NCBI GenBank assembly: GCA_030407085.1
Contig: CM059586.1
Span: 30,057,501 to 30,121,500, forward strand
Reading direction: 5' to 3'
Source of the DNA: Trichopria drosophilae
Lineage: Eukaryota; Arthropoda; Insecta; Hymenoptera; Diapriidae
DNA length: 64,000 nucleotides
Both the position numbers and the translations under genes were made by a program. The stretch's first letter is position 1. The number at the start of each line of letters is the position of its first letter. Shown here in pieces: positions 37,387 to 48,802 of the stretch. The notes under the pieces were generated by a model, which was given only the letters and a program-made list of their open reading frames with translations, did no database searches and was not told the DNA's origin.

Positions 37387-37625
37387 ATTAGCATAAGGTG
37401 ATGAATGTAAATGTACCTGTACCTTCAGGCGCAGACATTTCAGACAATCCGAAGATAGTCAAGAAAACAAAGTAACGAAAAAGGAATAATAGGGCTTCCG
37501 GAGTTTATTAAGCAAAGTTAAGGAAAAGGAATATGTGTTGCTACAAACTTATCTGCCTGATATGTCGACACTTCCTAAGATGATAGCCATGTGCATATAG
37601 TACTTATTACATTTACTTCAGAACC

Positions 37626-37697
37626 AATCAGAACACTTGTTTACAGCGAGAGATTTCTTGTATAAAGGAGTCTCTAATGTAAACAAGTGTTCTGATT
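37626..37697. repeat. Short perfect hairpin
   Basis: AATCAGAACACTTGTTTACA and its exact inverse are separated by 32 bp. The right arm is also where similarity to tandem unit 2 (47129 onward) begins. Confidence 0.8.
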
Positions 37698-38580
37698 TGC
37701 TCTGACGTGAATGTAAACGTAAGAAATACAAAGAACTACGATTGTTATGACATAAACAATTATTTATAAATTACATTTAATTTATTATATTCTTTGAACA
37801 ATTATTTATATTGTTGCAACGTTAAATGAGGCTTTCTGCTATTAGAATGAATGCAAAATGTGGTACAGTAATCCCCGCCCTAAGTTATACGAAAGTTTAT
37901 CCAAAGTTATAGCCCTCACTATCCTCACTTCCGTATCTTCGTTAAGTGAGAGTGGCTTAGCAAAACAACGTGGTGTGGGAAAGAGAGTAAGCGACTAGTA
38001 TAACTTTGGACTGTATAACGTAAGGAGCTGACCACTGGATTCGCAAATCGATCATAAAAGCACCTCCGCAAATTTCGAATTATCTTTGCAAATCTTGTAC
38101 GTATCATAATATACTGAATTGTATATAAATATAATGATATTAGAATAAATACATACATAATTTAATTAATAATAAATGAAAAATTGATGACATAATGTTA
38201 TAAACAACATTTCTCGAAGGTAATAAATTACTTATCTAAAACATTAAGAATGCATTACGTCATTTAAATCGATGTAATATTTGAAGTTTAAAAAATCATT
38301 AAAAATTGAGTGTTTCAAAAATATTAATGAATTTAATTTGTAATTTAGGTTTAAAATGATTATCAAGCATCACGAACATTATTATACTTAAAAGATATTT
38401 ACAAATATCGCATTTAAATCGATTTAATATTTGAATGCAGAATATTATGTATCTGCAGGATATGTCTGAAAAAGAAAAAAAAATTGAATTTTCTAACAAA
38501 TATCCCTATGTTTTATTTTAAATTTAGTCTTAAAATGACGGGTAGATATTACAGAAAAGATTTCTGAAAATATCCGAGAC
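37698..38580. repeat. Right-arm copy of the 26167 foldback family
   Basis: This block matches 47150-48100 nearly throughout and parts of 28880-29200 plus 32780-32990. It is cut at 38580, where the next unit-1 block (CGACCAAGAAATATC) begins. A small MITE lies within at 37866-38037. Confidence 0.7.
37866..38037. mobile_element. Small MITE, CAGTAATCCCCGCCCTAAG end
   Basis: The left end CAGTAATCCCCGCCCTAAGT and the right end ATAACGTAAGGAGCTGACCACTG are imperfect inverses. A TA precedes it. The copy near 28945 in the 26167 element lacks it, whereas 47302-47498 in unit 2 has it, so insertion preceded the tandem duplication. Confidence 0.68.
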
Positions 38581-40409
38581 CGACCAAGAAATATCTTTTC
38601 GTCACTCCTGCACAAAACTGCCATTTTTCTCGTCGGTAAAAGGAGCGGAAAGTTACCGTTTACAGACGAGATCGAACGCGCTCCGTCGTTGTGTAACTTT
38701 TACCGCCCACGCATCTCATTTTGGCGTATTATTCATTATCCACAACATGCAAAGATGGCATTTTCATCGACAGGAGAGATGAATGATACTAAATGAAGAT
38801 GCAGTATCGCCCGTACCAAAATGCTTACCGTTTCGCCCTGGATACTTAATATACTATTCCGAACTTGGCTAGCTTGAAGTTATTTTTCAAGAGCACAAGA
38901 ATCGCTAAAAATTGCCCCGAGTGGAGGATCCACGTCTGTACCTCGCTTTAAGGACAACGAGGGTTGGGAAACACGCAAACTCAATTCGCATTATATTATT
39001 TTACAAAGAAAGATATTGTCACATGCCGTCATCATTGACCGCAGTTTAATATTATATGATCGTATATTTGTTTTTAATTTCATTTATTGTTGCATTACTT
39101 TTAAATGCTGGCAATAATTTGCTAAAAATGTTATTTATCTTGCTTAAAATTTTCTATTATACAAAATAAATGAAATACAAAACAAATCTTCAGGCTGACC
39201 AGTTTGCTCAATCTAATCATCTCATTGCAAAAGTTCAAGAAAAACTTTCGTAGTTATGACTAGAATAATCAAATCGAAGTTCTGTTTTCGCTAAAAACTT
39301 CTTTGGTACTTCAGCTTCAAATCTGTACTTTTAAATTTCCAATACGAAAACTTGAATGTGAAAAATCAATTAAAAAATGCGCAACGTTTATCGGCTAGTA
39401 ACTTTTGACTGAAATGAAATTAAGGTATTTTAGAAAGTGCATTGTTTACGGATATCTATCCTAAATATCCGGTTCAAATTTTCCACGTTTTCGTTGATGA
39501 AAACTTGAGATATCGTGTTATATAAGTGAAAAAAACGTTGATTTCACGAGTACAATATTTTAACAGTTTTTATTTTTACTCCAAATCTGAAGAGGGAATA
39601 AAAAACGTTAAATGTAAACATTATTCAGCATGAAATTCTCCATACGTTGGTATTTTTTTCCAATTCGATTGTCGAATTTAGATTTTGTTGACCTTAATTT
39701 AGATTGAAATTCTGGAACTTGTACTGAATGATGGGAACAAAATCTAAACTATCTTTCAAAAATAAATTATTATTGATAATGTATTGTGAAACCTATACTT
39801 TTAACCTATTTTATTTATTATCATTTTGTAATGTTTGTTATTTTCAAATAATTATAACCTTTAGTAGTAGACTTTAGGACTAAAACTTCAAAAACAGCGG
39901 GAACGTCAAGGCTAAAGCTAAGGTGTACTTCTTTTCTAAGCAGTGCCGAAGTTACACCGCAGAAACTACGGGAGTGGAAAAAGCTAGAAACGCGGAATAA
40001 CATGCTGCAAGTAGACCACCGCAATAACTGCATGGGTGGAACACTGAAAGTGCCGCAATTTTTTCCGTGCATTGCGAAACACTGTTGATAAGGCCCTGTT
40101 GAAGTAATCATTAAAAAATGAACTAATTTACTTTTGTAATACCTGTCTTGAAAGGTTAAAATAATAGGAATATTATTTAAATGAAGAGAAACTTGTAAAT
40201 TATTGTAGAAATGACTTCATTCTTTATTGTACTAAAATTCATAGGTAGAATAGTCCATTATTTTACAAGTGCAATAAATGGAAACGTATTGTACTTATAT
40301 GTAATTTAATGTTATTGTTGATGGAAATTATGTAGCTTCATTTCATAATCGACAATGCTTTCAATATCCTACTTATTAATTAACGTACAACTTAAATGAC
40401 ATTATAGTA
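38581..40409. other. Duplicated non-coding block, no gene recognised
   Basis: A GC-richer stretch at 38580-38960 (ACCAAGAAATATCTT onward) and the AT-rich remainder recur at 49078-49300 and 50015-52353. The TTAA at 39694-39697 is the empty counterpart of the insertion at 50542-51461. No credible exon was found. Confidence 0.6.
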
Positions 40410-43400
40410 TCATAGATTTCTTTCTAAAAACGTTGCTGGATAACGATTGTCCAGAACCTCCGGACGATCTTTGCTTGAGTGGTGGCGGGAGCTCTTGGAC
40501 TTTGACGTACTTTGACGCCCGGAAGAGCTACCAAAGGACAGTGACGATCCTTTCCTGTCCTTACCCCTCGACGAATCTTTCGAGGATGACGAAGATGAGG
40601 TCCTTGAAGACGAAGAAGAAGACTTGTCTTTGGAAGAAGCACCGGTAGCCCCTCCGCTATTGCTACCGGATGGTGAATTCGCCGCAGACTTTGACTGTAT
40701 TACCGGCATGTGCTTCGGACTATTGTACACGGGGGAATTTATGGGACTTGGTACAGATTTATTTGTCACCTGCTTCAAAGTCGAGATGGATTTACCTACC
40801 ATTGCCAAAGGACTATGCATCGGCGAGTGAGTCAATTTTCGTAAGGTCGAGGCTGGAGATGAAGGTCTCGATGGTCCAACCGAACTAGGTGGCGATCCTG
40901 TCGGTTTGATGCTTACCGAGACTGGCTTCGATAAAGGGTCTTGTTTCAGTGGTAACTTGTCATGTGGGCCCATGGGACTATCTTCTCTTTTTCTTTTTCT
41001 CTTCTTCTCCAACTTTCTTTTCAGTTTTTTTTCCGACTTACTTTTCCCGCCATCATTCCCACTTCTACTTTTTGAACTTTTCCGATCCCTTCGATCATCC
41101 ATCGAGCTTTTTGAGGCAATAGCCGTAATCGTAATGGAACTCGGTAGGTTCGTTTGATTAATGGAGGTTATGGGAATGATCTCGATCTCTGGACGTCTCT
41201 CGAGTCCCATGCCAGTCAACGTCGAGTTATAATTCGATGATTGACTGGAGCTTTCTCTTTTCGAAATCGGAGTTATGCTAACGGATCGCGATTCTAGTGT
41301 TTTGTTGTCCTGGAAGATGCTGGCCGGACTCTTTTTTTCTCTCTTCTTTTCTTTCTTCTTTTTTTTCTTTTTCTCTCTCTTTACTTCCTCCACGACGGTT
41401 GGCACATGCCCCACCTCAACAATGTCAGCGTCAGTATCCACGTCGTAATCCGAGCTTTTGTCCGTACCCAGCATAACGGAATTATCTAAATTTGTGACGT
41501 CCAATCCTGCGGGCAATCCCGCGGAGGTGGGCATCGGTGTTCGAGCTTCGTTCGAACTGTCGCTTCCTCCAGTTGGCGTACAGAGTGGAGTAGAATCCGA
41601 ACTCGAAGTATCTAGTAAAATCTCCCCCGCGTCTTCGCACTTTCGCTTCGGACTCCTCCAGGGCGCATTATGACCACCGTGACAGTTTTGGTCGCGCCCA
41701 GGTCCCATACTCACGTTCAAACTTCCGCTGCCACTCCCTAGGATGCTCCCCGCGGAAATCCTACCGTCCCACGTTTTTATCAATGTCCTCATTGTAAGCG
41801 GAATGCTAAGGCACCGTTGAAGCACTTTACCGGCGAATTTTGAAGTTTGTTCAGAATTACTCACTCCATACAGTTGACACTTTAGTCCGGAAATATCAGA
41901 GAGATCTAACAAGACTGTAGCCATGGTTTCCTCGAATGGATGTTCCAGGCTCACTGACACACACTGCCAATTCAGTGCACTGATTTCAAAAAAGGTCGCA
42001 TGCTCCAAATCGTGTCGAGCAAGTGGTCTGACGCAACTTGATAAGAGCACATTGAACAGCGCTTGCTGTCGTAGATAAACCAAGATTTGTGGAACGTGAG
42101 CTGGATGCGTGAATGGAATGCTGCCGACGAGTACACCCTGCATGTTTTTGTTTTCCGTCATAAAGTAGCAATGCTGCTGCTCCGGAAGAGTCTGCAAAAT
42201 GATTTTTTCTTTTTATTTTAAGCCTATGAGAATTTTATTATGTATTTTTAAAACACTTACCACAAAGAGTCCTCGATTGTTACGGCAATCTGATTGGCCA
42301 TCGCTTGCATGTTGTACAATCATGCTAAGCAGTGGTCGTGGTTCTGAAATGTCAGTGCATTCCAGTTCGGTGAGACTTTGGATTGTACGAAGCAGTTCGA
42401 GGCACATAGGCATTTTGTTACCCAGTTTTAGAACAAAACATGCTGGTAGCATCGCAGAGTTTGAAGTATCAAATGTATCGTAAGATGGAGTACTAAAACA
42501 TAAAAATTAATATTTTGGTTAAAATTTCTTGATTTATGCTGAATAATAATTTTATTTTTTGTTATTTATTTAACGGGCGAAATCGCCCTTTTACACAGTT
42601 TGGCATGTATTAACCCTTTCAGCCACAGCGGGAACCGGCGTCCCACCTACAGGGTATAATTTTCTCATCGTTTATGAGTCGTTCGTAACAATTTCGTTAC
42701 ATTTTTTTGTTCCTGCCCTTCCTAAGACTCCAATAAATGTATGTACCTGGAGTTCTGAACGTTCAATGAAAGAATGTTTAGAACAAACTTACTGTTATAT
42801 GCTTTTAAAAAATATTATTTTTATTGTTTACAACCGCATAAGGTAGAAACTTATTATTTATCAATGTTCCAAATATACAAGACTCAGTTACTCATCTCGA
42901 TAGTAAATGATCAATGGATTATTAGAAAACCGTTCAATGAACGTTCGGAACTTCATGCACATATAAATGTTATTAAAACATAATAATATTGCATAATTTT
43001 CAAACGAAATTCATGCCAGGACGAACTAATAGCTATTATTATTTGACGTTTAATACACAGATTTACAAAATTCAAAATGGCCGATCCAAAAAAAATGCCA
43101 TACTTGACATTTGTGTATGAAATGTAGGAACTGCAGAAACCAACGCCAAGTACAGCAGCGGTCATGGGCCGATTTCTGCCAAATAAACAATATGTTCGAA
43201 ACGTAAAGTGCCATAACGCCTAAACCACGAAGCCGATCATAAAAATGTTTGCTTACCCATTTCCCGTTGGATCTCGAATAACTGTAATTATACTAGTTGT
43301 TTGTAGTTTATGGCCTGTTGATCCTTCCATACAAACTGTTACATAATATCCAACTTTTTTAGATATTACAGCCTCTAAGCTCAAAGGTTCACAAGTACCA

Positions 43401-44612
43401 CTTTCTGTATCAATCAAGTCGTATGGCGATACAAAATATGTGAGTTTCATCGCATGTCCACCTTTCCGCCTTTCTAAGATACCTGGAAATAAGAAAGGAA
43501 TATTTTTAAAATGGATTATCGATAAACATTTACAGCCAAATGTTTTTTTTTTGTAGCGTTTTGTACTTACCGACGGGACTTTTATGAACAAGATCAAAAG
43601 GCTTTTTCATGAAAGCTTGTAACTGAGCTAAAACTCCTAAATCTGTTTCTAAGGACTGCAGTGCACTGAAAGCTTTGCATTTGACTTTCTTTTCTGCATT
43701 TAAATGATAGATCGAAACTAAACCTTGAAGCTGCGTGGTAAAGTCAACGAAATCACCTCTCGAAAGACAGGATACCAGTTCTTCACAACTCTGTTGTTCA
43801 GACTCCCCTTCATGATGAACTTTAACGTCGTTAACTGCGCCACTTGGTTCTAAAACTACTTCTAAGAAAAACATGTCTGAACATATGAACAATTCCGTCC
43901 CCGATGGTCCCGACATCATAAATTTCAAACTGAAAGCAAAAAAATATCATTTGAGTTTTATCAATTGCAGCAGATATGCATTTGCAAATATGAATAGAAT
44001 TAACTTACCCAAGTTGTTGAGATATACTTTTCAACCTCTCAATCATGGATTGTAATGACAATACTTTGAATGAAAGCAGAAGAGTGTCCAAACACTTCTG
44101 AAGTTGGCCCTTTTTAACACTGTCTATAGCAAATTGTTTGTCCTGAAATTGAACAGTAATTTGATATAACGAAATGATACAATATGTTTTAAGTAAAAGT
44201 ACTCATAATTATAGATGGAAAGTAAATATCAAACAAAATGTTGATAAAAGCAATCAAAATGAATTAATGGTCTTATTCAGCGAACAAAAATGTTGAGTAA
44301 CACTTTCTTCCCATTGGTCCGTCAGTCCAACATGTTACGAAAACTGACCGGAGGGACCAATCGGAAGAAATTGTTACTCACCGGTTTTTTTCGCTGAATG
44401 CGACCAATAAAACTAAAATCCAAAAGAACAACAGAATTTTAATAACTCGAAACAAACAGATATAGGTTAACAAAAATGTTATTTGTAAAACTTACAAGCA
44501 TAGCCATTCGTACACTTTTGGCTGTATCCAGAAGTGATTTATTGGCTCCAGCCTTTGCACGCAGCTTCTCCATCAGCGTCTCCTGTTGCCACTTTTTTCC
44601 TTCGTCAGACAT
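40410..44612 (-). CDS. 3'-truncated MED1 paralogue (949 aa if started at 44612)
   Basis: Exons 44641-44496, 44142-44009, 43929-43571, 43482-43257, 42492-42261 and 42191-40410 match MED1 exons 2-7 in length and splice sites. The first five are identical in length (146, 134, 359, 226, 232 nt). The frame stays open. The third of these exons differs from MED1 at about 9 of 119 residues. Changes in the last exon are an in-frame loss of 104 residues including the LXXLL box, a loss of about 25 residues further on, a Lys-rich expansion, a 10-nt insertion near 40515 that shifts the frame, and a junction at 40434 that adds a short foreign end TFLERNL. No copy of exon 1 or its promoter was found, so ATG 44612 (MSDEGKK) is the assumed start. 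The retained introns exclude a retrocopy. It may be a transcribed truncated Med1-domain protein or a young pseudogene; the open frame favours the former only weakly. Confidence 0.7.
44271..44404. mobile_element. Short foldback MITE in paralogue intron 1
   Basis: ATTCAGCGAACAAAAA and TTCTTCCCATTGGTCC on the left pair with GGACCAATCGGAAGAA and TTTTTTTCGCTGAATG on the right. The equivalent MED1 intron sequence (near 23185) runs from GAATTAAT straight into AAAACAAAAATC, so this is a post-duplication insertion. Confidence 0.78.
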
Positions 44613-45229
44613 GATGACTCTTCCGTTAGTCGATTGCCCAGCTGTTATATAATGTTTAAAATCAATTAACTTTGTGGTTCTTTGTGACACAATTGTAGAA
44701 TATTTTTATCTTATACATAAATAATATTAGAGAATTATAACTAAGAATTAGACTAGAAATAAGTTTAATATATAACAAATGTGAAATTAGGTTATCTGTA
44801 AAATAAATTGTAACAAGGTACAGATTAGAATTTGATAGATAAAATTCATAATAATAATAAACTATTATAAGCCTATCATCTTTATTTCTCGTAATTCTAA
44901 GTATTGAAAGGAAAGGGAGTGAAATTTCTGAATTCCTTAAAGTCCTAGAAACTTTTCTAATTATGTAGATTGTTTGAGTCAATCGGTATTCTAAGTCACA
45001 TTCTGTTTCAAAATTAAAGTAAGTTTTAAGACTGCATTGCAAAAAATGCAAATACACAGTACAAATCTATTGTAACGTTCATTCCTAAAAGTTATAAATT
45101 AGTACTATGCTTAATATTATTTTCCTGTACGAACCTTAACAAAGTTATATAAAGATCGTAAAATGTTATCTACTCTACAGATTGGAAAAAATCAACCTCG
45201 ATCGCGCGCAAAAATCAGTACAGTTTGTA

Positions 45230-46160
45230 TATAGCACCTCCTGTTCGAATAGGATTATCTCAGAAAAGTTTTTAGAAAAGACTTATCTCACAAAATCGTT
45301 TGGAATGGACCCATCTCAGGAAACTATTGAGAAAGGACCTATTCCAAAACACTTTTTGGAAAGAAACTATTTAAAAATAACATTTTTAATAAAGTTTTCG
45401 CCATGTTCGAGAAATAAATAGAATACACATTAACATCGTCAGAAGGTTTGTTAAATAATTTTATTATTAATGTTGTAGTTTTTTATTAATTAAGGATTAT
45501 AACAAGAAAACCGACTTAGGCGCATGAAAAAGACGATAGGCGTCAGTTTTAAAATAGTAAATATCCACAAAAACTGACGAAATTTGTTATACTTGCAGTT
45601 GAAAACATAAGAAATAAAAAAAAAAGAAGAGAATCATTAAAAGTATTAAATCTTTAAGTCGACTGAAGTCGTTATTCCGACGAACGGCTCATATACGTTA
45701 TTGTAATAGTTTGCAGCGTTATAATGGGTACCATACAAGATTTTAGTAATAAATGTAGGTGCAACATACACTGATTGAATACTTCTGTCGTTCTATAATC
45801 AATATAAATAAATATTTATTATTTTCATAATTATACTGAACAAAAGTAGACATTACAATAAATACTAATAAGTAATTGAAAATATAACTATTCTGTAAAA
45901 TAGACATTCATTTTTCTTGTAAACTTTCTATATCCGAATCATATTGGCTTTCGTCGCTTTGTGATCGCAATGAACGAAAAAAAAAATATTTAAGAAGGCT
46001 TCTGACGTTGTTAATTTATAAGTTTATACTACTTATTTTATGAACATGGCGAAATAGTACCTTTCAAAATTCTATGTTTAAATAGGTCCTTTCCAAATTG
46101 CTTTCTGAGATAGGTCCATTCCAAACGAGATAACCCTATACGAACAGGTGTCGATATGGT
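45230..46160. mobile_element. Old foldback element shared by both tandem units
   Basis: CACCTCCTGTTCGAATAGGA on the left pairs with a TATACGAACAGGTGTC end on the right, and GGAATGGACC/GGTCCATTCC type words pair further in. The same element lies at about 23945-25590 in unit 1, there interrupted by the Mutator-like insertion. It therefore predates the duplication. Confidence 0.65.
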
Positions 46161-46429
46161 GTTTATAATGATACTAATAAAAATGAGCAAAATGACGTAA
46201 ACAACCGTTGAAAATATGCTTTTCTCGAATTTCGTATAAAATTAAGCATCTATGAAAAATCTCTGTAAAAATTTCATCTGTAGAACATTTTACCGTCTAT
46301 AAAATTCTAAAAATGGAATTATAAGAAAGTAATAAATGTCATAAATAAGAAACGAAATTTGAATTTGAAATGGATTCTGTCATTATAGATAACGATTTTG
46401 AATATATCATTTTTTATCGTGAACTAAAA

Positions 46430-47128
46430 TCTTACGGCTGTGCGACCATTATTTTTCACTACTATAGCCGTACAATCCGATTTAACGGTCTATTTTTAGT
46501 CCGTAAAATGAAACTTTACGGATCACGCGTAATATGAATCTGCGCTGTGAAGAACATAACCCACACGTCCTAAATGCAGTCCGCGATATCGAATTTTTAC
46601 AGCTTTACGGTACCGTAAAATTTTACATTTAATTTTACGGATTAAAAGTAGGCCGTAAGGTCGAATTTTATGCCTATAGTACCGAAAAGAGTATTTTATA
46701 CGCACTAGTCGAAATATACTATTATTCAATATTAAGAATGAAAAATACTGATTATCTCTGTTCTTAAGGACGTTCCCGGAGAGATTGAAAAACTAGATTT
46801 TCCTGAAACTTTGCTAAAACGATTATTTCGAGATGCTTTATCACTGATTAAAAATTCAGTCTAGCAATCCGAGTTAAATTTTGAGAAATTTGATGTTAAA
46901 GTTGCAAGGTTTTATATGGGCGGTATAGGGAAAGGCGGTTTCGCGAGGTATTTTTTTAGAATTGTGAAACAAATAATCTACAGAATCCTGTAAAAAACTA
47001 AGATGTATTTCGGAATAGTGTTAGGAATGTTGTGTTGAAATCTCGAGATGGCTTACCGAATTAATTTAAGAATTATCATTGTGTAAATTTGCGACTGAAC
47101 GGTATTTTAATAGGGTCTTCCTCGAAAA
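46430..47128. other. Unit-2-specific filler, no gene seen
   Basis: The first 300 bp carry repeated TTTTACGG/CCGTAAAA words in both orientations and look like another small repeat. The remainder shows nothing recognisable. It stands where unit 1 has the transposon nest and MED1 exon 1. Confidence 0.5.
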
Positions 47129-47554
47129 TTAAACAAGTGTTCTGATATTCTCTGACGTGAACGTAAACGTAAGAAATACAAAGAACTACAATTGTTTTAA
47201 CGTAAACAATTATTTATAAAATACATTCTTTTAACAATTATTTATATTGTTGCAACGTTCCATGTGGGTTTCTGCGATTAGAATCAATGCAAACTATGGT
47301 ACAGTAATCCCCGCCCTAAGTTATAGGTCGGTTCTTTCAAATTGTCGGTCCAAAATTTTATCCAATATTATAGCCCTCACTATCCTCACTTCCTTGACTT
47401 CGTTGAATGAGAGTGGCTTAGCGAAACAACGTGGTGGGGGAAAGAGAGGAAGAGGCTAGTATAAATTTGGACTGTATAACGTAAGGAGCTGACCATTGGA
47501 TTCGCAAGTCGATCGTAAAAGCCTCTCCGCAAATTTCGAATTTTGTTTGAAAAT

Positions 47555-47621
<67 letters not shown>

Positions 47622-48135
47622 TAATATACTGATTTATATGTAAATATAATCATATTAGAATAAATACATACATAATTTAATTAATAATAAAGGAAAAATT
47701 GATTATATAATGTTGTGGACAACATTTCTCGAAGATAATAAATTACTTATCTAAAACAATAAGAATGCATACGTCATTTAAATCGATGTATTATTTGTAG
47801 TCTAAGAAAATCATAAAAAATTGAGCGCTTAAAAAATATTCATAAATTTCATTTGAAATTTAGGTTTAAAATGATTGCCAAGCATCAAGAAAATTATTAT
47901 ACTTAAAAAGATATTTGCAAATATCTCATTTAAATCGATTTAATATTTGAATACGGGATATTTTGTGTATGCAAGTTATGTCTAAAAAATAAAAAAAAAA
48001 ATTGAATTTTCTAATAAATATCCCTAGGTTTTATTTTAAATTTAGTCTTAAAATGACGGGCAGATATTACAGAAAAGATTTCTGAAAAGATCCGAGACGT
48101 ACTTTTCATTTAAACTTCATCGAAGCCCACAGTGA
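47129..48135. repeat. Unit-2 copy of the foldback arm
   Basis: It matches 37680-38580, and at its right end it retains the family terminus (ATTTAAACTTCATCGAAGCC, then CACAGTGA) that the 37698 copy lacks. It includes the MITE copy at 47302-47498. Confidence 0.65.
47557..47619. repeat. (TA)n microsatellite
   Basis: An uninterrupted TA dinucleotide run of about 63 bp. The unit-1 equivalent near 38095 is not expanded, so the expansion followed duplication. Confidence 0.95.
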
Positions 48136-48211
48136 GTAATGTTAAAGCGTATGTCGTCTTACGTCTGAGATATTCCATCAGGTATAACGCTTTTAAGTTA
48201 GGCTAGCCTGA

Positions 48212-48439
48212 TAAAAATAGAAAGCGTGATCAAAGTGTGACCGAAGCATGAAAATGTCCAAATTCACTCTTAAGATACGCTTAAGTGACTCTAGCGTTTC
48301 GACTCCACGCTTAAGTCACGCTTCGAGAGACACGTGAGGGAGCGCTTTGTGAGTTAAAGAATCACTTAAGCGTATCTTAAAAGTGAATTTGGACATTCTG
48401 ACGCTTCGGTCACGCTGCGATCAAGCTTTCCATTTTTAC
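48212..48439. mobile_element. Foldback MITE
   Basis: The left arm TAAAAATAGAAAGCGTGATC and the right arm GATCAAGCTTTCCATTTTTA are inverted. Inner arms also match, including CACTCTTAAGATACGCTTAAG against its inverse near 48360. No coding capacity. Confidence 0.75.
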
Positions 48440-48497
48440 TATGGTGCTCTTGAGTAACATCTGGATTACTACCCAGACAACCAACTAGGTGCATGTT

Positions 48498-48802
48498 GCC
48501 GCATATAAGGGGAAAGTCTAACGGCGAATATGTCGGCAGAATTCCGGATTATGCGTCATCACACAGGCAGCAAATTTGCTGAAAATTTTCCCCTGCCGAC
48601 TAGTCTGCGGCGATTCTGCCGAAGAGATTAAACGGGTCGGCGAAGGGATTAAAGCACGGATTTAATCGCTTCGGTAGAAATGCGGCGGAATCACCGCAGA
48701 CTAGTCGGCGGGGGAGAATTTCCAGCAAATTTGCTGTCTGTTGACGCATAATTCGGAATTCTGCAGACCTATTTGCCTTTAGACTTTCCCCTTATATGTG
48801 GC
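48498..48802. mobile_element. Near-perfect 305-bp palindromic MITE
   Basis: GCCGCATATAAGGGGAAAGT at the left and ACTTTCCCCTTATATGTGGC at the right are inverted, and complementarity continues almost to the centre (GCCGACTAGTCTGCGG against CCGCAGACTAGTCGGC). It is unusually well preserved and therefore probably recent. It is absent from unit 1. Confidence 0.85.

Larger units (their letters stand above)
36107..37466. repeat. Outer inverted repeat around a tandem-repeat element
   Basis: About 62 bp are almost perfectly inverted between 36107-36170 (TTTTCTTGACTATCTTCGGA onward) and 37405-37466. A shorter inner match follows (GGCCTTCCGGAGT near 36221 against GGGCTTCCGGAGT near 37492, direct rather than inverted). 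It encloses the element at 36241-37386. Confidence 0.7.
13623..40428. repeat. Direct tandem duplication, unit 1
   Basis: The sequence from inside the last MED1 exon to about 40428 recurs in shortened form at 40434-52353. Shared blocks in the same order include MED1 exons 2-7 with their introns, the 5' flank (23740-26150 against 45000-46420), 37680-38580 against 47129-48100, and 38580-40428 against 49078-52353. Unit 1 ends with GATTTCTTTCTAAA, as does unit 2 at 52340-52353. Unit 1 also holds MED1 exon 1 and many transposons absent from unit 2. Confidence 0.9.

Noticed and set aside
40410..44641. MED1 copy as a processed retrocopy
   Set aside because: It retains introns at every MED1 position and shares intergenic flanks, so it arose by DNA duplication.
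47386..47653. Minus-strand frames rich in Tyr-Ile repeats
   Set aside because: Direct translation of the TA microsatellite.
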